DNA of 64,000 nt from Peptococcaceae bacterium UBA5752 (GCA_002419055.1 DIFI01000009.1:1-64000), one strand, 5' to 3'; positions 41,514 to 50,196 are shown, numbered from the stretch's first letter. Notes: generated by a model not told the origin, from the letters alone. Translations and numbers: made by a program.

Positions 41514-42109
41514 TTAAATACCCGGCGGTATGATATCGTCAATCGTCCGGGTTTTCTTCGGCTTTTCCATGCCGATAAACTGCTTGTGGCAGGCCCACAG
41601 ATCAAGGAACAGACCGATGGGCATGAGCCAGAAATCCTCCGCGCACATACCCATCTGCACCGTTCCGTAATAAAGAAGCCGGGTAAACAACTCCGCGTCG
41701 CTTACCCGGGCGGAGGCCGCCTGCCAACTACTGCGTTTTTTGAGGAATCCTCGTCCTCACTTTCCACGTTTCGCTTGGTGCCCCGGAACATGGCTTCCGT
41801 GATGGCGGTCTTGTATGCCGCCAGATCAAGGGGTGAGGTGAGCAATTCAACCTCGTCTTCAGTAAGCAAGTCCTCTGGTGTATCCTTGTTTTTCAGGTTG
41901 TGAATCAGGACGGACTGGTTTGCGAGCAAGGTTAGCAGCCACACAATCTCATCCAGCGCCATCTCGAAATTCTCGGATTTCATCAGCTTCTCGCCGAGGT
42001 TCTCCAGCCCACCGTACCGTCCCGCAATCGCCTTGGTTGCGCGGGTGGTCAACACCAGCTCATACTCCGTGCCGCCAATATTGATAACGGCGCTTCTTTC
42101 CGTATCCAT
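41514..42109 (-). CDS. Tail assembly chaperone, -1 frameshift fusion product (gpGT type)
   Basis: Frame 0 is read from 42109 to the slippery heptamer A-AAA-AAC at 41741-41735. It then shifts to frame -1 and is read to the TAA at 41514-41516. The extension adds 73 residues, including LLYYGTVQMGMCAEDFWLMP and GLFLDLWACHKQF, and has no stop between the slip site and its end. The fused protein would be 198 residues. The extension has no start codon with ribosome site of its own. Lambda gpG/gpGT and many siphoviruses use the same device, and the tape measure gene follows. The coordinates cover both frames. Confidence 0.82.
41702..42109 (-). CDS. Tail assembly chaperone (gpG type)
   Basis: A 135-residue protein made without frameshifting. 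It starts MDTERSAVINIGGTEYEL and continues with LTTRATKAIAGRYGGLENLG, typical of Firmicute phage tail chaperones that coat the tape measure before tube assembly. The C-terminal GRRPPPG is encoded after the slippery site, so it is unique to the short form. It follows the major tail protein by 12 bases. Confidence 0.85.
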   Translation of the reverse strand: MDTERSAVINIGGTEYELVLTTRATKAIAGRYGGLENLGEKLMKSENFEMALDEIVWLLTLLANQSVLIHNLKNKDTPEDLLTEDEVELLTSPLDLAAYKTAITEAMFRGTKRNVESEDEDSSKNAVVGRRPPPG

Positions 42110-42121
42110 TCCGCATCCTCC

Positions 42122-42712
42122 TTACGATCCCGGCGTATAGACCGGTTCATAGATTTCGGTAAACCAGCCGGTGATGGTGGCGGAGGCCACCCCGGCGTCA
42201 CCCTCCGTAACCTCCGATTTCCACGGGTGCTTGCCAAAGGCGTCCAGCTTGTTCCGGCGCATGACAGTTCCTTCGATAGTAGGCGTGGAAAAGGTGATGG
42301 AATCCGACTTGGTCTGCAGGTTGGTCGCGGGCAGACCAAATTTCACGCGGTACAGCCAGAAATAGCGGTAGGAGCCGTTTGCCTTCTGCGCGCGGAAGCC
42401 CACGGCGACCGGCTTTCCCACGTTCTCGCTGGCGGAAACCAGTACGCCGTTGTCGTCGGTGGAAGCGCCGGTCAGATCCGCCGCTGCCGCCGGGCCGATA
42501 TCATCCACGCCGAGGGTAAGCTTGCCGCTGTTGAAGTCCTTTACCACCTCGGCGGCGCCGTCGTCCGCGTACAGTATCGCCTCCACCAGCTCCACCGAGA
42601 GTTCGGCGGTGATGGCTTTGGCGAGTACGAGGGGCGTTGAGTAGGTTTCCTGACCATTGGAATCCTCGGTGATTTTTGAATAATACAGTTTGTCGAGGCC
42701 GATTGTTGCCAT
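42122..42712 (-). CDS. Major tail (tube) protein
   Basis: A 196-residue protein, MATIGLDKLYYSKITEDSNG at the start, matching the phi13-type major tail proteins. Typical segments are AKAITAELSVELVEAILYADD, KLTLGVDDIGP and FRAQKANGSYRYFWLYRVKF. It polymerises into the tail tube. Position between the tail terminator-like protein and the chaperone is canonical. No Ig-like C-terminal addition is present. Confidence 0.85.
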   Translation of the reverse strand: MATIGLDKLYYSKITEDSNGQETYSTPLVLAKAITAELSVELVEAILYADDGAAEVVKDFNSGKLTLGVDDIGPAAAADLTGASTDDNGVLVSASENVGKPVAVGFRAQKANGSYRYFWLYRVKFGLPATNLQTKSDSITFSTPTIEGTVMRRNKLDAFGKHPWKSEVTEGDAGVASATITGWFTEIYEPVYTPGS

Positions 42713-42731
42713 GATTTCTTTCCTCCTCTTG

Positions 42732-43100
42732 TTAAATGGAATGGGTATTGCCGTCAGGCAAAATTGGGTCCAGCGTCACGCTGGTCGCCACGTCAATGGC
42801 GTAGTGGTGGTAGCCGGTATCGTCCTCATGCCCGATGTAGCGGCGGTCGGTTACAGTAAATCCCGCCGTGAGCAGTGATGCGGTAATCTGCTTTTTCCTC
42901 TGGAGGTAATTGCCTTTGGTGAAAAGCGAAATCCGCACCTCGGACACATCAACCAGCGGCATATTGTCGCCGAACAGGGCAAATTCGTCTGTCATTGGTG
43001 TGAGCACAAGGTATTCGTCGGGAAGGACGCCTGAAAAAACGCCGGTCTCCACAGGAAGAACCGGCGAAAGCAGGGTGTTCAGTTCCGCTAAAATGCTCAT
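42732..43100 (-). CDS. Phage tail terminator-like protein
   Basis: A 122-residue protein (MSILAELNTLLSPVLPVETG, then DEYLVLTPMTDEF, VRISLFTKGNYLQRKKQITA, and DDTGYHHYAIDV). Position between the HK97 gp10-like protein and the tail tube, together with this pattern, fits the tail completion/terminator family. It overlaps the upstream gene by four bases. Function is assigned mainly from synteny. Confidence 0.65.
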   Translation of the reverse strand: MSILAELNTLLSPVLPVETGVFSGVLPDEYLVLTPMTDEFALFGDNMPLVDVSEVRISLFTKGNYLQRKKQITASLLTAGFTVTDRRYIGHEDDTGYHHYAIDVATSVTLDPILPDGNTHSI

Positions 43101-43528
43101 ATGTCGTCAACCTCCTTTTGCAGCTTCGCCTTCATCGCTTCAATGCAGGCGCTCCGACTCTGCGTCTTCGCGGGCTTTAAAAACGGCTTGGGCGGCTGAC
43201 CATGCTTGCCGTATTCGAGGATGTTGGCAATTTTGGCATTGGAGCCGCCGTGGCTCCTCGGTTCGGCGAAGCCGACCTTTACGTTGAAGTTTCCGTCCCG
43301 GTCCATCAAAGCGGGCGAAAGACCCAGAGAGCGTTCCAGTTCACCCGTGGAGCGGCCTTTCTCCTTTGTGCCACTTCCGACCACGGAGGAAAGGTTGCTT
43401 TTTACTTTATCAAGCACCACCTCGCCGCCTGCCTCCAGCACTTTAGGGATAATCGTATCCGTCTGGTCGCCGAGGCGTGAAAGCTTCAGCAAAAAATCCT
43501 CCGGTATTTTTATTTCAGCTTTTGCCAT
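43097..43528 (-). CDS. HK97 gp10-like head-tail protein
   Basis: A 143-residue protein of the HK97 gp10 family: FLLKLSRLGDQTDTIIPKVLEAGGEVVLDKVKSNL split over the first 55 residues, then LERSLGLSPA and AKIANILEYGKHGQPPKPFLKPA, the conserved C-terminal motif. It links head and tail. Its start overlaps the upstream stop by one base, so the head-tail joining genes are tightly coupled. Confidence 0.8.
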   Translation of the reverse strand: MAKAEIKIPEDFLLKLSRLGDQTDTIIPKVLEAGGEVVLDKVKSNLSSVVGSGTKEKGRSTGELERSLGLSPALMDRDGNFNVKVGFAEPRSHGGSNAKIANILEYGKHGQPPKPFLKPAKTQSRSACIEAMKAKLQKEVDDI

Positions 43529-43863
43529 TACCGCACCGTCCCTTCCTGTTTTTCCGCGAGCACCTCAATATACATTCCACGCCCGCGAACATCCTCCACG
43601 CTGACAATGCGGTATCGCTCGCTGTCACAGGCGATAAACAGCGCGGTTGTTATCTCGACATCGGGAATCTTCCGAAAGCGGAGGAGGGCGGTCGCTTCAC
43701 TGAACGCCGCCATATTTGCCCACCGCTCGTTGCCGTGGCGGTCTTCCTTATATGCCCGCACAGACGCGATGATATGGTCGCCGGTGGTGACAAAGCCGTC
43801 CGCGTCCTTCGACGGGGCGGCGGAGATGATGTCGATAAAGCTGTTCATTTTACCGTAGCTCAT
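43528..43863 (-). CDS. Phage head closure protein
   Basis: A 111-residue protein starting MSYGKMNSFIDII, with KDADGFVTTGDHIIASVRAY and ERYRIVSVEDVRGRGMYIEV, the pattern of head closure (SPP1 gp16-like) proteins. ATG 43863 has GGAAGGTG upstream and is chosen over 43887. It closes the head channel before the tail joins. Confidence 0.78.
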   Translation of the reverse strand: MSYGKMNSFIDIISAAPSKDADGFVTTGDHIIASVRAYKEDRHGNERWANMAAFSEATALLRFRKIPDVEITTALFIACDSERYRIVSVEDVRGRGMYIEVLAEKQEGTVR

Positions 43864-43864
43864 G

Positions 43865-44185
43865 TCACACCTTCCAATCCCGGTCAAGCCGCAAAAGCAG
43901 ATTGACCGTATCCCACACCTGCTGTCCGGCCTGCACGCTGTCCGCGAAAAAGCCGGCCGTGCTGCCGTCCCGGCTCTCGTAAAAGTGGGACGACAGCATA
44001 ATCACGGCCTGCTCGGTGGTGGGCGGCATGGCGGTTTCCTCATAACTGCCCGCGGGTAAGTGCTGGTAGCTTTCGGCGTAGGAAACAGCGGCGCGGATAA
44101 AGCCTTTGAGAAGGTCGTCGTCCGCGCCGTGTTCCAATATGAGGTTTGCTTTGACCTTGGGCAGTAAATCGTCAATCAGCGCCAT
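43865..44185 (-). CDS. Head-tail connector (gp6-like)
   Basis: A 106-residue helical protein (MALIDDLLPKVKANLILEHG, LKGFIRAAVSYAESYQ, PPTTEQAVIMLSSHFYESRD) of the gp6-like connector family that forms a ring under the portal. It lies directly after the capsid gene. Confidence 0.8.
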   Translation of the reverse strand: MALIDDLLPKVKANLILEHGADDDLLKGFIRAAVSYAESYQHLPAGSYEETAMPPTTEQAVIMLSSHFYESRDGSTAGFFADSVQAGQQVWDTVNLLLRLDRDWKV

Positions 44186-44203
44186 GCCGCCTTACTCCCT
44201 TCC

Positions 44204-45412
44204 TTACGATGCTTTTTGCTGAAGAACCTTGACGGCTTCGGGCAGAATCAGCTTGCCGTCCACGCGCTGGGTGGCGATGAAGCCCACCTGACCCGTTGCC
44301 GCGTACAGTTCGTTGAGCCGCTTGAACACCCGACCCTGACGGTCGGCAACCCAGTAATAGCTGAAATCACCGAACGCGACGGTTTTCGCGGCCGCCGCGA
44401 TGGCGGGAACATAGGCGGAGGTATACAGCGGACGGTTGAGGATGGTATCGGGCGTGCCCGCCTGAATGGAGGGCTGCCAGAGGTACTGACCCTGGCTGTC
44501 TTTGAGCTTTCGGATAGCCTTGACAGTGGAGTCGTTCATCACGAAAACGGCCTTGTTGCGGTAGGGCGCCTTCAGCGAGTAGAAGAGGTCAAGTACCTCG
44601 TCCAGGGTAATTGCCGTGGCGCCGGCAGTGGTCACGCCAAGCTGTGCGCCGCCCGTTGCGGCAAGGATGCCGGTCGGTTTGCCGGAACCGTCGCCTCCGA
44701 AGAAGGATTCCTCCTCCTTGTTGCCGATGCGGCGGGCAAACTCCCTCGAGATATACGATTCGAGGTTGAACACGCTGTCGTTGAGCAGCTCCTCGGAAAC
44801 CTTGATCAGGGTGCCCAGCTTATACGCGCCGATGGAGACCTGACCGAAGCTGTCGTCGCTTTCGGGAATAGCGCCTTCCTCGTCAATCCAGGAGGCTGTG
44901 CCCTTGGATGCCACAACCGGGATTTTGCGGTCGCCGGAAGAAGTGGTGATGACGTTTGCCAGCCTGCGGAAGATGTTCTCCTCCTCAAGGGCTTCCACAA
45001 GGTTGCGCTCGAATTCGTCCGGGACAAGGTAGCCGCCCTCGGTGTCGGTGCCGATCTGCAGGGCGTTTCTCACAACCGGGTCGAGTCCCTCTCCGGCGCG
45101 GGTGCGCATGGCGTTCCAGAACGACCTTTTGTATTCGGCGGACGCGCGCCCGTTTTTTTCCTCCGTACCCTTGGACGGGGTGTTGGTGATGGGATTACTG
45201 GTAGCCTTCGACAACTCCGCGTCGATCACGGACTGGCGCTCAAGGCGCTCGATTTCCTTGCCCAGAGCCACAACATCCGCTTCCATCTTGTCGTAGGTCG
45301 CCGTGTCCTCGGCGGAGAGCAGACCGTCGCCGCCGCGCTTGGTATCCAGAAACGCCTTCGCCGCGTCCCATGCCTTGGCGCGCTTTTCGCGCAGTTCAAG
45401 AATTTTACTCAT
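44204..45412 (-). CDS. Major capsid protein (HK97 fold)
   Basis: A 402-residue HK97-type capsid protein. The N-terminal 100 residues are a coiled-coil scaffold domain (LELREKRAKAWDAAKAFL, EADVVALGKEIERLERQ), probably removed by the protease encoded upstream. The mature part has RNALQIGTDTEGGYLVPDEF, LGTLIKVSEELLNDSVFNLE, and FAVFGDFSYYWVADR-like core strands. ATG 45412 follows AAGGAGG and is preferred to 45430. Confidence 0.9.
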   Translation of the reverse strand: MSKILELREKRAKAWDAAKAFLDTKRGGDGLLSAEDTATYDKMEADVVALGKEIERLERQSVIDAELSKATSNPITNTPSKGTEEKNGRASAEYKRSFWNAMRTRAGEGLDPVVRNALQIGTDTEGGYLVPDEFERNLVEALEEENIFRRLANVITTSSGDRKIPVVASKGTASWIDEEGAIPESDDSFGQVSIGAYKLGTLIKVSEELLNDSVFNLESYISREFARRIGNKEEESFFGGDGSGKPTGILAATGGAQLGVTTAGATAITLDEVLDLFYSLKAPYRNKAVFVMNDSTVKAIRKLKDSQGQYLWQPSIQAGTPDTILNRPLYTSAYVPAIAAAAKTVAFGDFSYYWVADRQGRVFKRLNELYAATGQVGFIATQRVDGKLILPEAVKVLQQKAS

Positions 45413-45431
45413 TGTGTGTTCCTCCTTCAAA

Positions 45432-46121
45432 TTAGTGGGAAATTAAAGAGAGCCGCTTATCCAGCGACTCAATTGGGGTTCCCGTTTTCGGTTTTTGCTG
45501 CTTCGGCAGCTTGCTAATTAATGAATTGGTGACCGCCATGCGGGAGAAAATCAGACTGTCGGCGGCGGTTGTTTCGCCCTCGGCAAACATGATTTTATCC
45601 GCAAAGCCCAGTTCAACCGCCTTGTTGGCGTTCATCCAGGTTTCCGCGTCCATGAGGTGGGAGAGCTTCGGACGGGACAGCCCGGATTTTAGTTCGTAGG
45701 CGTTAATGATGCTTTCCTTCACCTCGTCCAGCAGCGCCTTGGCCCGGAGCATTTCCTCGCTGTCTCCGATGGCGATGGTGGAGGGATTATGGATCATCAG
45801 CATGGACACGGGGGACATATATACGTCGCCGCCCGCCATGGCGATGACCGAAGCCGCGCTTGCCGCCAGCCCGTCAATCTTGACGGTGATTTTCCCGGTG
45901 TAGTCCATAAGCATGTTGTAGATCTGCGCCGCCGCGAACACGTCGCCGCCGGGAGAGTTGATCCACACCGTGACATTGCCCGCCCCGGCGAGCAGATCAT
46001 CCTTGAACATTTTGGGCGTTATCTCGTCGCCCCACCAGGTTTCGTCGGAAATGACGCCGTTGAGATAGAGGGTGCGTTCCTCAGTGGTTTCGTCCCTTAC
46101 CCAGTTCCAAAATTTCTTCAT
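45432..46121 (-). CDS. ClpP-like head maturation protease
   Basis: A 229-residue ClpP-fold prohead protease: VWINSPGGDVFAAAQIYNML, nucleophile serine in LAASAASVIAMAGG and histidine in LMIHNPST. It is expected to cut the scaffold domain of the capsid protein. The start overlaps the portal stop by four bases, and the capsid gene follows. Confidence 0.88.
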   Translation of the reverse strand: MKKFWNWVRDETTEERTLYLNGVISDETWWGDEITPKMFKDDLLAGAGNVTVWINSPGGDVFAAAQIYNMLMDYTGKITVKIDGLAASAASVIAMAGGDVYMSPVSMLMIHNPSTIAIGDSEEMLRAKALLDEVKESIINAYELKSGLSRPKLSHLMDAETWMNANKAVELGFADKIMFAEGETTAADSLIFSRMAVTNSLISKLPKQQKPKTGTPIESLDKRLSLISH

Positions 46122-47374
46122 TGGCCGTTGGCCTCCTTTGATTGATTTCCGGCGAACGCGCCCGCGTCCGCCAGTTTGGTCATGTTACCGTTGACCAGAT
46201 ACAAGTCGCCGCCCTCCTCGGCGGGAATGCGGTTCATGTCCTCCAGCTCGCGGATGTCGTTTGCCGACATCCAGCCGTTCTGCCGGCCGACGGCGTACCC
46301 GTTCATGCGACTTTGGTAATCGCCGCGAAGCAGTCCGTCCAGATTAAACCGGATGAACAGCGACGGCTTTTCGGAGGGCAGAATCAGCGACTGCTGCAGG
46401 CTCTGCTCCCAGCGGACCACCCACGGGTCGAGGGTATATTTCACGAATTCCAGCGACTGCTGTTCGATGTTTGAAAAGCTGGATTTCTCAAGGTCGCCCA
46501 CCATGTGGGGCGGCACGCGGTAAATACGTGCGATCTCGTTGATCTGAAATTTCCGAGTTTCCAGAAACTGCGCCTGTTCCGGCGGGATGCCGATTGCCTG
46601 AAACTTCATGCCCTCCTCAAGCACGGCAATTTTATGCGCGTTGCCGTTGCCCTGATAGGCGGAGTTCCAGCTTTCCTTGACACGACCGATATCCTTGATA
46701 ACGCCCGGATGCTCCAGCACACCGCCGGGGTTCGCGCCGTTGGCAAAAAAGCTGGCACCGTATTCCTCGGTGGCAAGGGACATGCCGATGGCGTTCTTCG
46801 CCATGGCGATGGGGCTGTAGCCAATCAGCCCGTCAAAGCCAAGGCCGGGGATGTGGAGAACCTCATCACGGCGGAGCGTGATATATCCGCCTTTCGGATT
46901 CAGCCCGGTTTCATCCGCGTCGCGGTAATAGGTGTAAAGCAGCTCCCCGTTCGCCACCCGGCTGACGTCCATCTTGCTCGGAAGCAGAGGGTAGAGCGCG
47001 ACCGCCTGCCCGCGCCCGTTGCGAACTACCTGTGCATAGGCGTTGCCCCAAAGCAAAAGATGACTCATCAGTGTTTCTCGAAACACGAATGAAGTCATCT
47101 CAGGGTTTGGCTCGTCATGAAGCAGGTGGTAGAGAGGATGCATGGGGATACGCTCTTTGCCGCCGTCAGCCCGATATCGGTAGATATGCAGCGGCAGACC
47201 GGCCACGGCTTCGGATAGGATACGCACACAGGCGTAGACCGCCGTGGTCTGCATTGCCGTCCGCTCGTTGACCGTCTTTCCGCTGGTCGTGCCGCCAAAC
47301 AGGAACGACCACCCGCCACCGACTCGGTTTTGGGGCTTGTCACGGGAGTGAAAAAGCCCGGATAATATACTCAT
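46118..47374 (-). CDS. Phage portal protein
   Basis: A 418-residue HK97-type portal (Phage_portal family). It shows AVYACVRILSEAVAGLPLHIY, YHLLHDEPNPEMTSF, LLLWGNAYAQVVRNGRG, and the stem/wing region ARIYRVPPHMVGDLEKSSFSN split between residues 280 and 310. It forms the dodecameric DNA channel. The gene is separated from the large terminase by an inserted low-GC gene with its own signals. Confidence 0.9.
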   Translation of the reverse strand: MSILSGLFHSRDKPQNRVGGGWSFLFGGTTSGKTVNERTAMQTTAVYACVRILSEAVAGLPLHIYRYRADGGKERIPMHPLYHLLHDEPNPEMTSFVFRETLMSHLLLWGNAYAQVVRNGRGQAVALYPLLPSKMDVSRVANGELLYTYYRDADETGLNPKGGYITLRRDEVLHIPGLGFDGLIGYSPIAMAKNAIGMSLATEEYGASFFANGANPGGVLEHPGVIKDIGRVKESWNSAYQGNGNAHKIAVLEEGMKFQAIGIPPEQAQFLETRKFQINEIARIYRVPPHMVGDLEKSSFSNIEQQSLEFVKYTLDPWVVRWEQSLQQSLILPSEKPSLFIRFNLDGLLRGDYQSRMNGYAVGRQNGWMSANDIRELEDMNRIPAEEGGDLYLVNGNMTKLADAGAFAGNQSKEANGQ

Positions 47375-47410
47375 ATGGCGTTCGTCTCCTTAAAAAATTG
47401 GCATAAGAAA

Positions 47411-47436
47411 AGCACCTATCGTTTCCGATAGATGCT
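47411..47436 (-). terminator. Terminator of the inserted (moron) gene
   Basis: On the minus strand AGCATCTATCG and CGATAGGTGCT pair around GAAA, followed by TTTTCTT. It stops the moron transcript before the portal gene. Confidence 0.82.
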
Positions 47437-47454
47437 CTAATCTGAAAATTCAAT

Positions 47455-47877
47455 TCATAATACAAAGTATATAGCTGCATTATTTTGATTTCTCTTAATC
47501 TTCCCATCTGGTCTCAACTTAACAGACACATTTGTAAAATCGCCGGGTGTACCAACAGTCTTAGCAAAACATTTACCAATTTTTGCTCTTATTACACTTG
47601 GCTTACCAGCGTATGCCATCTCTATGTTGCCAAATGTTTCTGACGCCTTACATAAGTCAAATTCATCTCTTGACTTTAAAACAGAAATATATGATTTAAC
47701 CTCATCAAACACCTTCGCATTCAATTCCGATTCAGATAATGCTGTAATTGGTATAAGTCCGTAATGCTTCTTCAAAATATCTGTAACCAAGGTACTTACG
47801 GCTACGCCAAGTTTTTTAGCATCGTGGTTTAATGCTGTCGCTAAATTTTTTTCGGGGTAAAATTGTATTCTGTCCAT
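47455..47877 (-). CDS. Inserted moron gene: ribbon-helix-helix-like protein
   Basis: A 140-residue protein of visibly lower GC than its neighbours, placed between large terminase and portal. The N-terminus (RIQFYPEKNLATALNHDAKK then LGVAVSTLVTDILKKHYG) looks like a ribbon-helix-helix DNA-binding module. The second half (SETFGNIEMAYAGKPSVIRAKIGKCF, then VKLRPDGKIKRNQNNAAIYF) may be a small winged-helix-like domain such as DUF1413; this is tentative. It has its own promoter with inverted repeats and its own terminator, so it can be expressed in the lysogen. A role as repressor or host-modifying regulator is inferred. Confidence 0.6.
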   Translation of the reverse strand: MDRIQFYPEKNLATALNHDAKKLGVAVSTLVTDILKKHYGLIPITALSESELNAKVFDEVKSYISVLKSRDEFDLCKASETFGNIEMAYAGKPSVIRAKIGKCFAKTVGTPGDFTNVSVKLRPDGKIKRNQNNAAIYFVL

Positions 47878-47899
47878 AAAAACACCGCCTCATATCATT

Positions 47900-47955
47900 A
47901 GTGGTTAACTCTACCACTAATATGCTACCACACGTTAGCGGTGGTGTCAACCACT
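47900..47955 (-). promoter_or_regulatory. Moron promoter with three overlapping inverted repeats
   Basis: Minus strand: TTGACA (47950-47945), 17 bases, TAGCAT (47927-47922). GTGGT/ACCAC half-sites are arranged as GTGGTtgacACCAC over the -35 box, ACCACCgctaacGTGTGGT between the boxes, and AGTGGTagagttAACCACT after the -10 box. This is the layout of an autoregulated ribbon-helix-helix operator. Confidence 0.72.
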
Positions 47956-47967
47956 CGAACGTGAATT

Positions 47968-49659
47968 TTATATACACAAAATGCCCCGGTCATCATAAAC
48001 CGAAGATCTGCTTTCATTGCCGCACCGGATCGCCCGGTCTAGCGCCATAATCGTGGCGACGGCGCCATCAATTTTCTCAGTGGATTTCTCCTTGTCGGCC
48101 TTAATATTTCCGGCAGGGTCAGTGCGGATATAAATGTTGTCCATCATCCAACGGAGGACAGGATGCCCGCCGTTGGCGAGTTTTTCCTCAAGCGTCAGCT
48201 TCATAAGCTCTTTGGTCGGCGGAGACATATCCTTGAAGCCCTGACCGAACGGGACGACGGTAAAGCCAAGGCTTTCGAGATTCTGCGTCATCTGCACGGC
48301 GCCCCAGCGGTCAAATGCGATCTCGCGGATGTTGTAACGGGTACCGAGTTCCTCAATGAAGCTCTCGATGAAGCCGTAGTGAACAACATTGCCCTCGGTG
48401 GTCTGCAGGAAGCCTTGCTTTTCCCACACATCGTAATTCACATGATCACGCCTGACGCGCAGATCAATGTTGTCCTCCGGTATCCAGAAAAACGGGAGCA
48501 CGGTGTATTTGTCTTCTTCATCAAGCGGCGGGAAAACCAGCACGAACGCCGTTATATCCGTGGATGACGAAAGGTCAAGCCCGCCGTAGCAGACGCGCCC
48601 GTGCAGGCTGTCTGCGTTTACGGGAAACGCGCATTTATCCCATTTGTCCATCGGCATCCAGCGAACCGCCTGTTTAACCCATTGGTTCAGACGAAGCTGC
48701 CGGAAGCTGTTTTCCTCGGCGGGGTTCTGCTTTGCACTCTCGCAGGCGGCTTTAACCTTGTCGATTCCGACCGTGATACCGAGGGAGGGATTCGCTTTTT
48801 TCCATACCTTCGGGTCCGTCCAGTCATCCTCCGGCGCGGCGCCGTAGATTACAGGGTAAAAAGTGGGGTCGTGTTTTCTGCCATCCAAAATATCCAGCGC
48901 CTTTTGATGCACCTCCCAGCAGATGCTGTTCTGGTTATCCCCGGCGGTGGTAATCAAAAAATACAGCGGCTGCATTCTCGCATCACCGCTGCCTTTGGTC
49001 ATGACATCGTAAAGCTTACGGTTCGGCTGCGTGTGAAGCTCATCAAATACAACACCATGGGTATTGAAGCCGTGCTTGTTGCCGACGTCGGCGGACAGCA
49101 CCTGATAGATGCTGCCCGTCGGCTGATAAATAAGCCGCTTCTGTGAATCGAGGATTTTTACCCGTTTCGACAATGCCGGGCACATCCGCACCATGTCTGC
49201 CGCCACATTGAATACGATGGACGCCTGGTTGCGGTCGGCGGCACAGCCGTAAACCTCGGCGCGTTCCTCATCATCGCCGCAGGTGAGCAACAGGGCAACA
49301 GCCGCCGCAAGCTCACTTTTTCCCATCTTCTTGGGTATCTCCACATATGCGGTGTTGAATTGTCGGTAACCATTGGGCTTGAGTGTTCCGAATACATCAC
49401 GGATAATCTGCTCCTGCCAGTCGATAAGTTCAAATGGCTTGCCCGCCCACGTGCCTTTGGTATGGCAGAGCGCCTGTATAAAAGACACCGCATAGTCGGC
49501 AGTAGATTTGGCATAAACAGAATCCGCTGACTTGAATCGTGTCGGAGCGTATTTTCTGAGTTTACGTATATCCGCCGCCTCCCTTCGGGCATAAAAATAG
49601 ACCTGCCAATTGCACATTTGCAAGAGCAAGCCTTCAGAATCTATCTGTACGAGATACAC
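47968..49659 (-). CDS. Phage terminase large subunit
   Basis: A roughly 563-residue packaging motor. The ATPase has the Walker A-like YVEIPKKMGKSELAAAVALL and Walker B/DEAD-like GVVFDELHTQPNRK. The nuclease domain shows GGLDLSSSTDITAFVLVF and FDRWGAVQMTQ, with C-terminal KADKEKSTEKIDGAVATIMALD. The start is uncertain: GTG 49659 has GGAGA five bases upstream; ATG 49617 gives the length seen in relatives but has a weak site; the frame is open to 49767. Small terminase lies about 5 kb away, separated by methyltransferase and accessory genes. Confidence 0.88.
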   Translation of the reverse strand: MYLVQIDSEGLLLQMCNWQVYFYARREAADIRKLRKYAPTRFKSADSVYAKSTADYAVSFIQALCHTKGTWAGKPFELIDWQEQIIRDVFGTLKPNGYRQFNTAYVEIPKKMGKSELAAAVALLLTCGDDEERAEVYGCAADRNQASIVFNVAADMVRMCPALSKRVKILDSQKRLIYQPTGSIYQVLSADVGNKHGFNTHGVVFDELHTQPNRKLYDVMTKGSGDARMQPLYFLITTAGDNQNSICWEVHQKALDILDGRKHDPTFYPVIYGAAPEDDWTDPKVWKKANPSLGITVGIDKVKAACESAKQNPAEENSFRQLRLNQWVKQAVRWMPMDKWDKCAFPVNADSLHGRVCYGGLDLSSSTDITAFVLVFPPLDEEDKYTVLPFFWIPEDNIDLRVRRDHVNYDVWEKQGFLQTTEGNVVHYGFIESFIEELGTRYNIREIAFDRWGAVQMTQNLESLGFTVVPFGQGFKDMSPPTKELMKLTLEEKLANGGHPVLRWMMDNIYIRTDPAGNIKADKEKSTEKIDGAVATIMALDRAIRCGNESRSSVYDDRGILCI

Positions 49660-49699
49660 GCCGTCTCCGGCGCGTCCTCGGCTTATTTTTTCAACTGGT

Positions 49700-49927
49700 T
49701 TAGTGGTTTTCGCTGTGCAGCAGAAGCTCAAGGGCAAGCTGCGTGTCATGGTCGGAGGGCTTGACATCCCAGCCTCTGTCGTAGTTACACACGATTTCTC
49801 CGTTACGCTTGAGCATTAACTTGCTGATTCTGCCGCCGTCGATGCCGAATTGCGAACCTTCGTCGTACTGCTTCATCCAGTAATGAAAAACGCTGTCGTG
49901 AATTCTGAGGGTTCCTTCTTTCCACAT
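49700..49927 (-). CDS. Small conserved phage protein (DUF7678-like)
   Basis: A 75-residue protein, MWKEGTLRIHDSVFHYWMKQ at the start, with GIDGGRISKLMLKRNGEIV and NYDRGWDVKPSD. ATG 49927 follows AAGGAGGG. I recognise the ISKLMLKRNG...NYDRGWD pattern from small phage proteins of unknown function near terminase genes. Confidence 0.6.
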   Translation of the reverse strand: MWKEGTLRIHDSVFHYWMKQYDEGSQFGIDGGRISKLMLKRNGEIVCNYDRGWDVKPSDHDTQLALELLLHSENH

Positions 49928-49940
49928 GACCGCGCCCTCC

Positions 49941-50126
49941 TTAAAATCTCTTAATGCTGGCGTTGCCGTCGGCGTCAAAGCTTACGTTGTAGCGGGTCTC
50001 GTAATCGTCGGTCGGGGCTTTGGCAATCACTCTGATTTGTCCGTTCTCGGCGGCTGTGTACCAGCGCAGGATTTTTGCGCCCGCGGGAAGCTGCTCTTCA
50101 ATCTGTTTCCATTGCTTTTCGTTCAT
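49941..50126 (-). CDS. Small hypothetical phage protein
   Basis: A 61-residue acidic protein, MNEKQWKQIEEQLPAGAKIL followed by RWYTAAENGQIRVIAK. ATG 50126 follows GGAGG. It lies in the same direction 13 bases upstream of the DUF7678-like gene. No function is recognised. Confidence 0.6.
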   Translation of the reverse strand: MNEKQWKQIEEQLPAGAKILRWYTAAENGQIRVIAKAPTDDYETRYNVSFDADGNASIKRF

Positions 50127-50161
50127 TTTCTTTTCCTCCGTTTTGTGTGGTTTTCCTTTCG

Positions 50162-50196
50162 GTAGTCACATATTAACTCTGAAAGCACACGATATC
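50162..50196 (-). repeat. 35-base intergenic repeat, copy 1
   Basis: On the minus strand a GATAT...TTTCAGAG segment leads into AATATGTGACTAC. It matches 51445-51479 at most positions. Both copies lie just upstream of a gene start. The surrounding 50127-50280 has no convincing gene. Confidence 0.6.

Noticed and set aside
44216..45517. 433-codon plus-strand frame opposite the capsid gene
   Set aside because: Antisense shadow of the capsid gene, with no recognisable domain or ribosome site.
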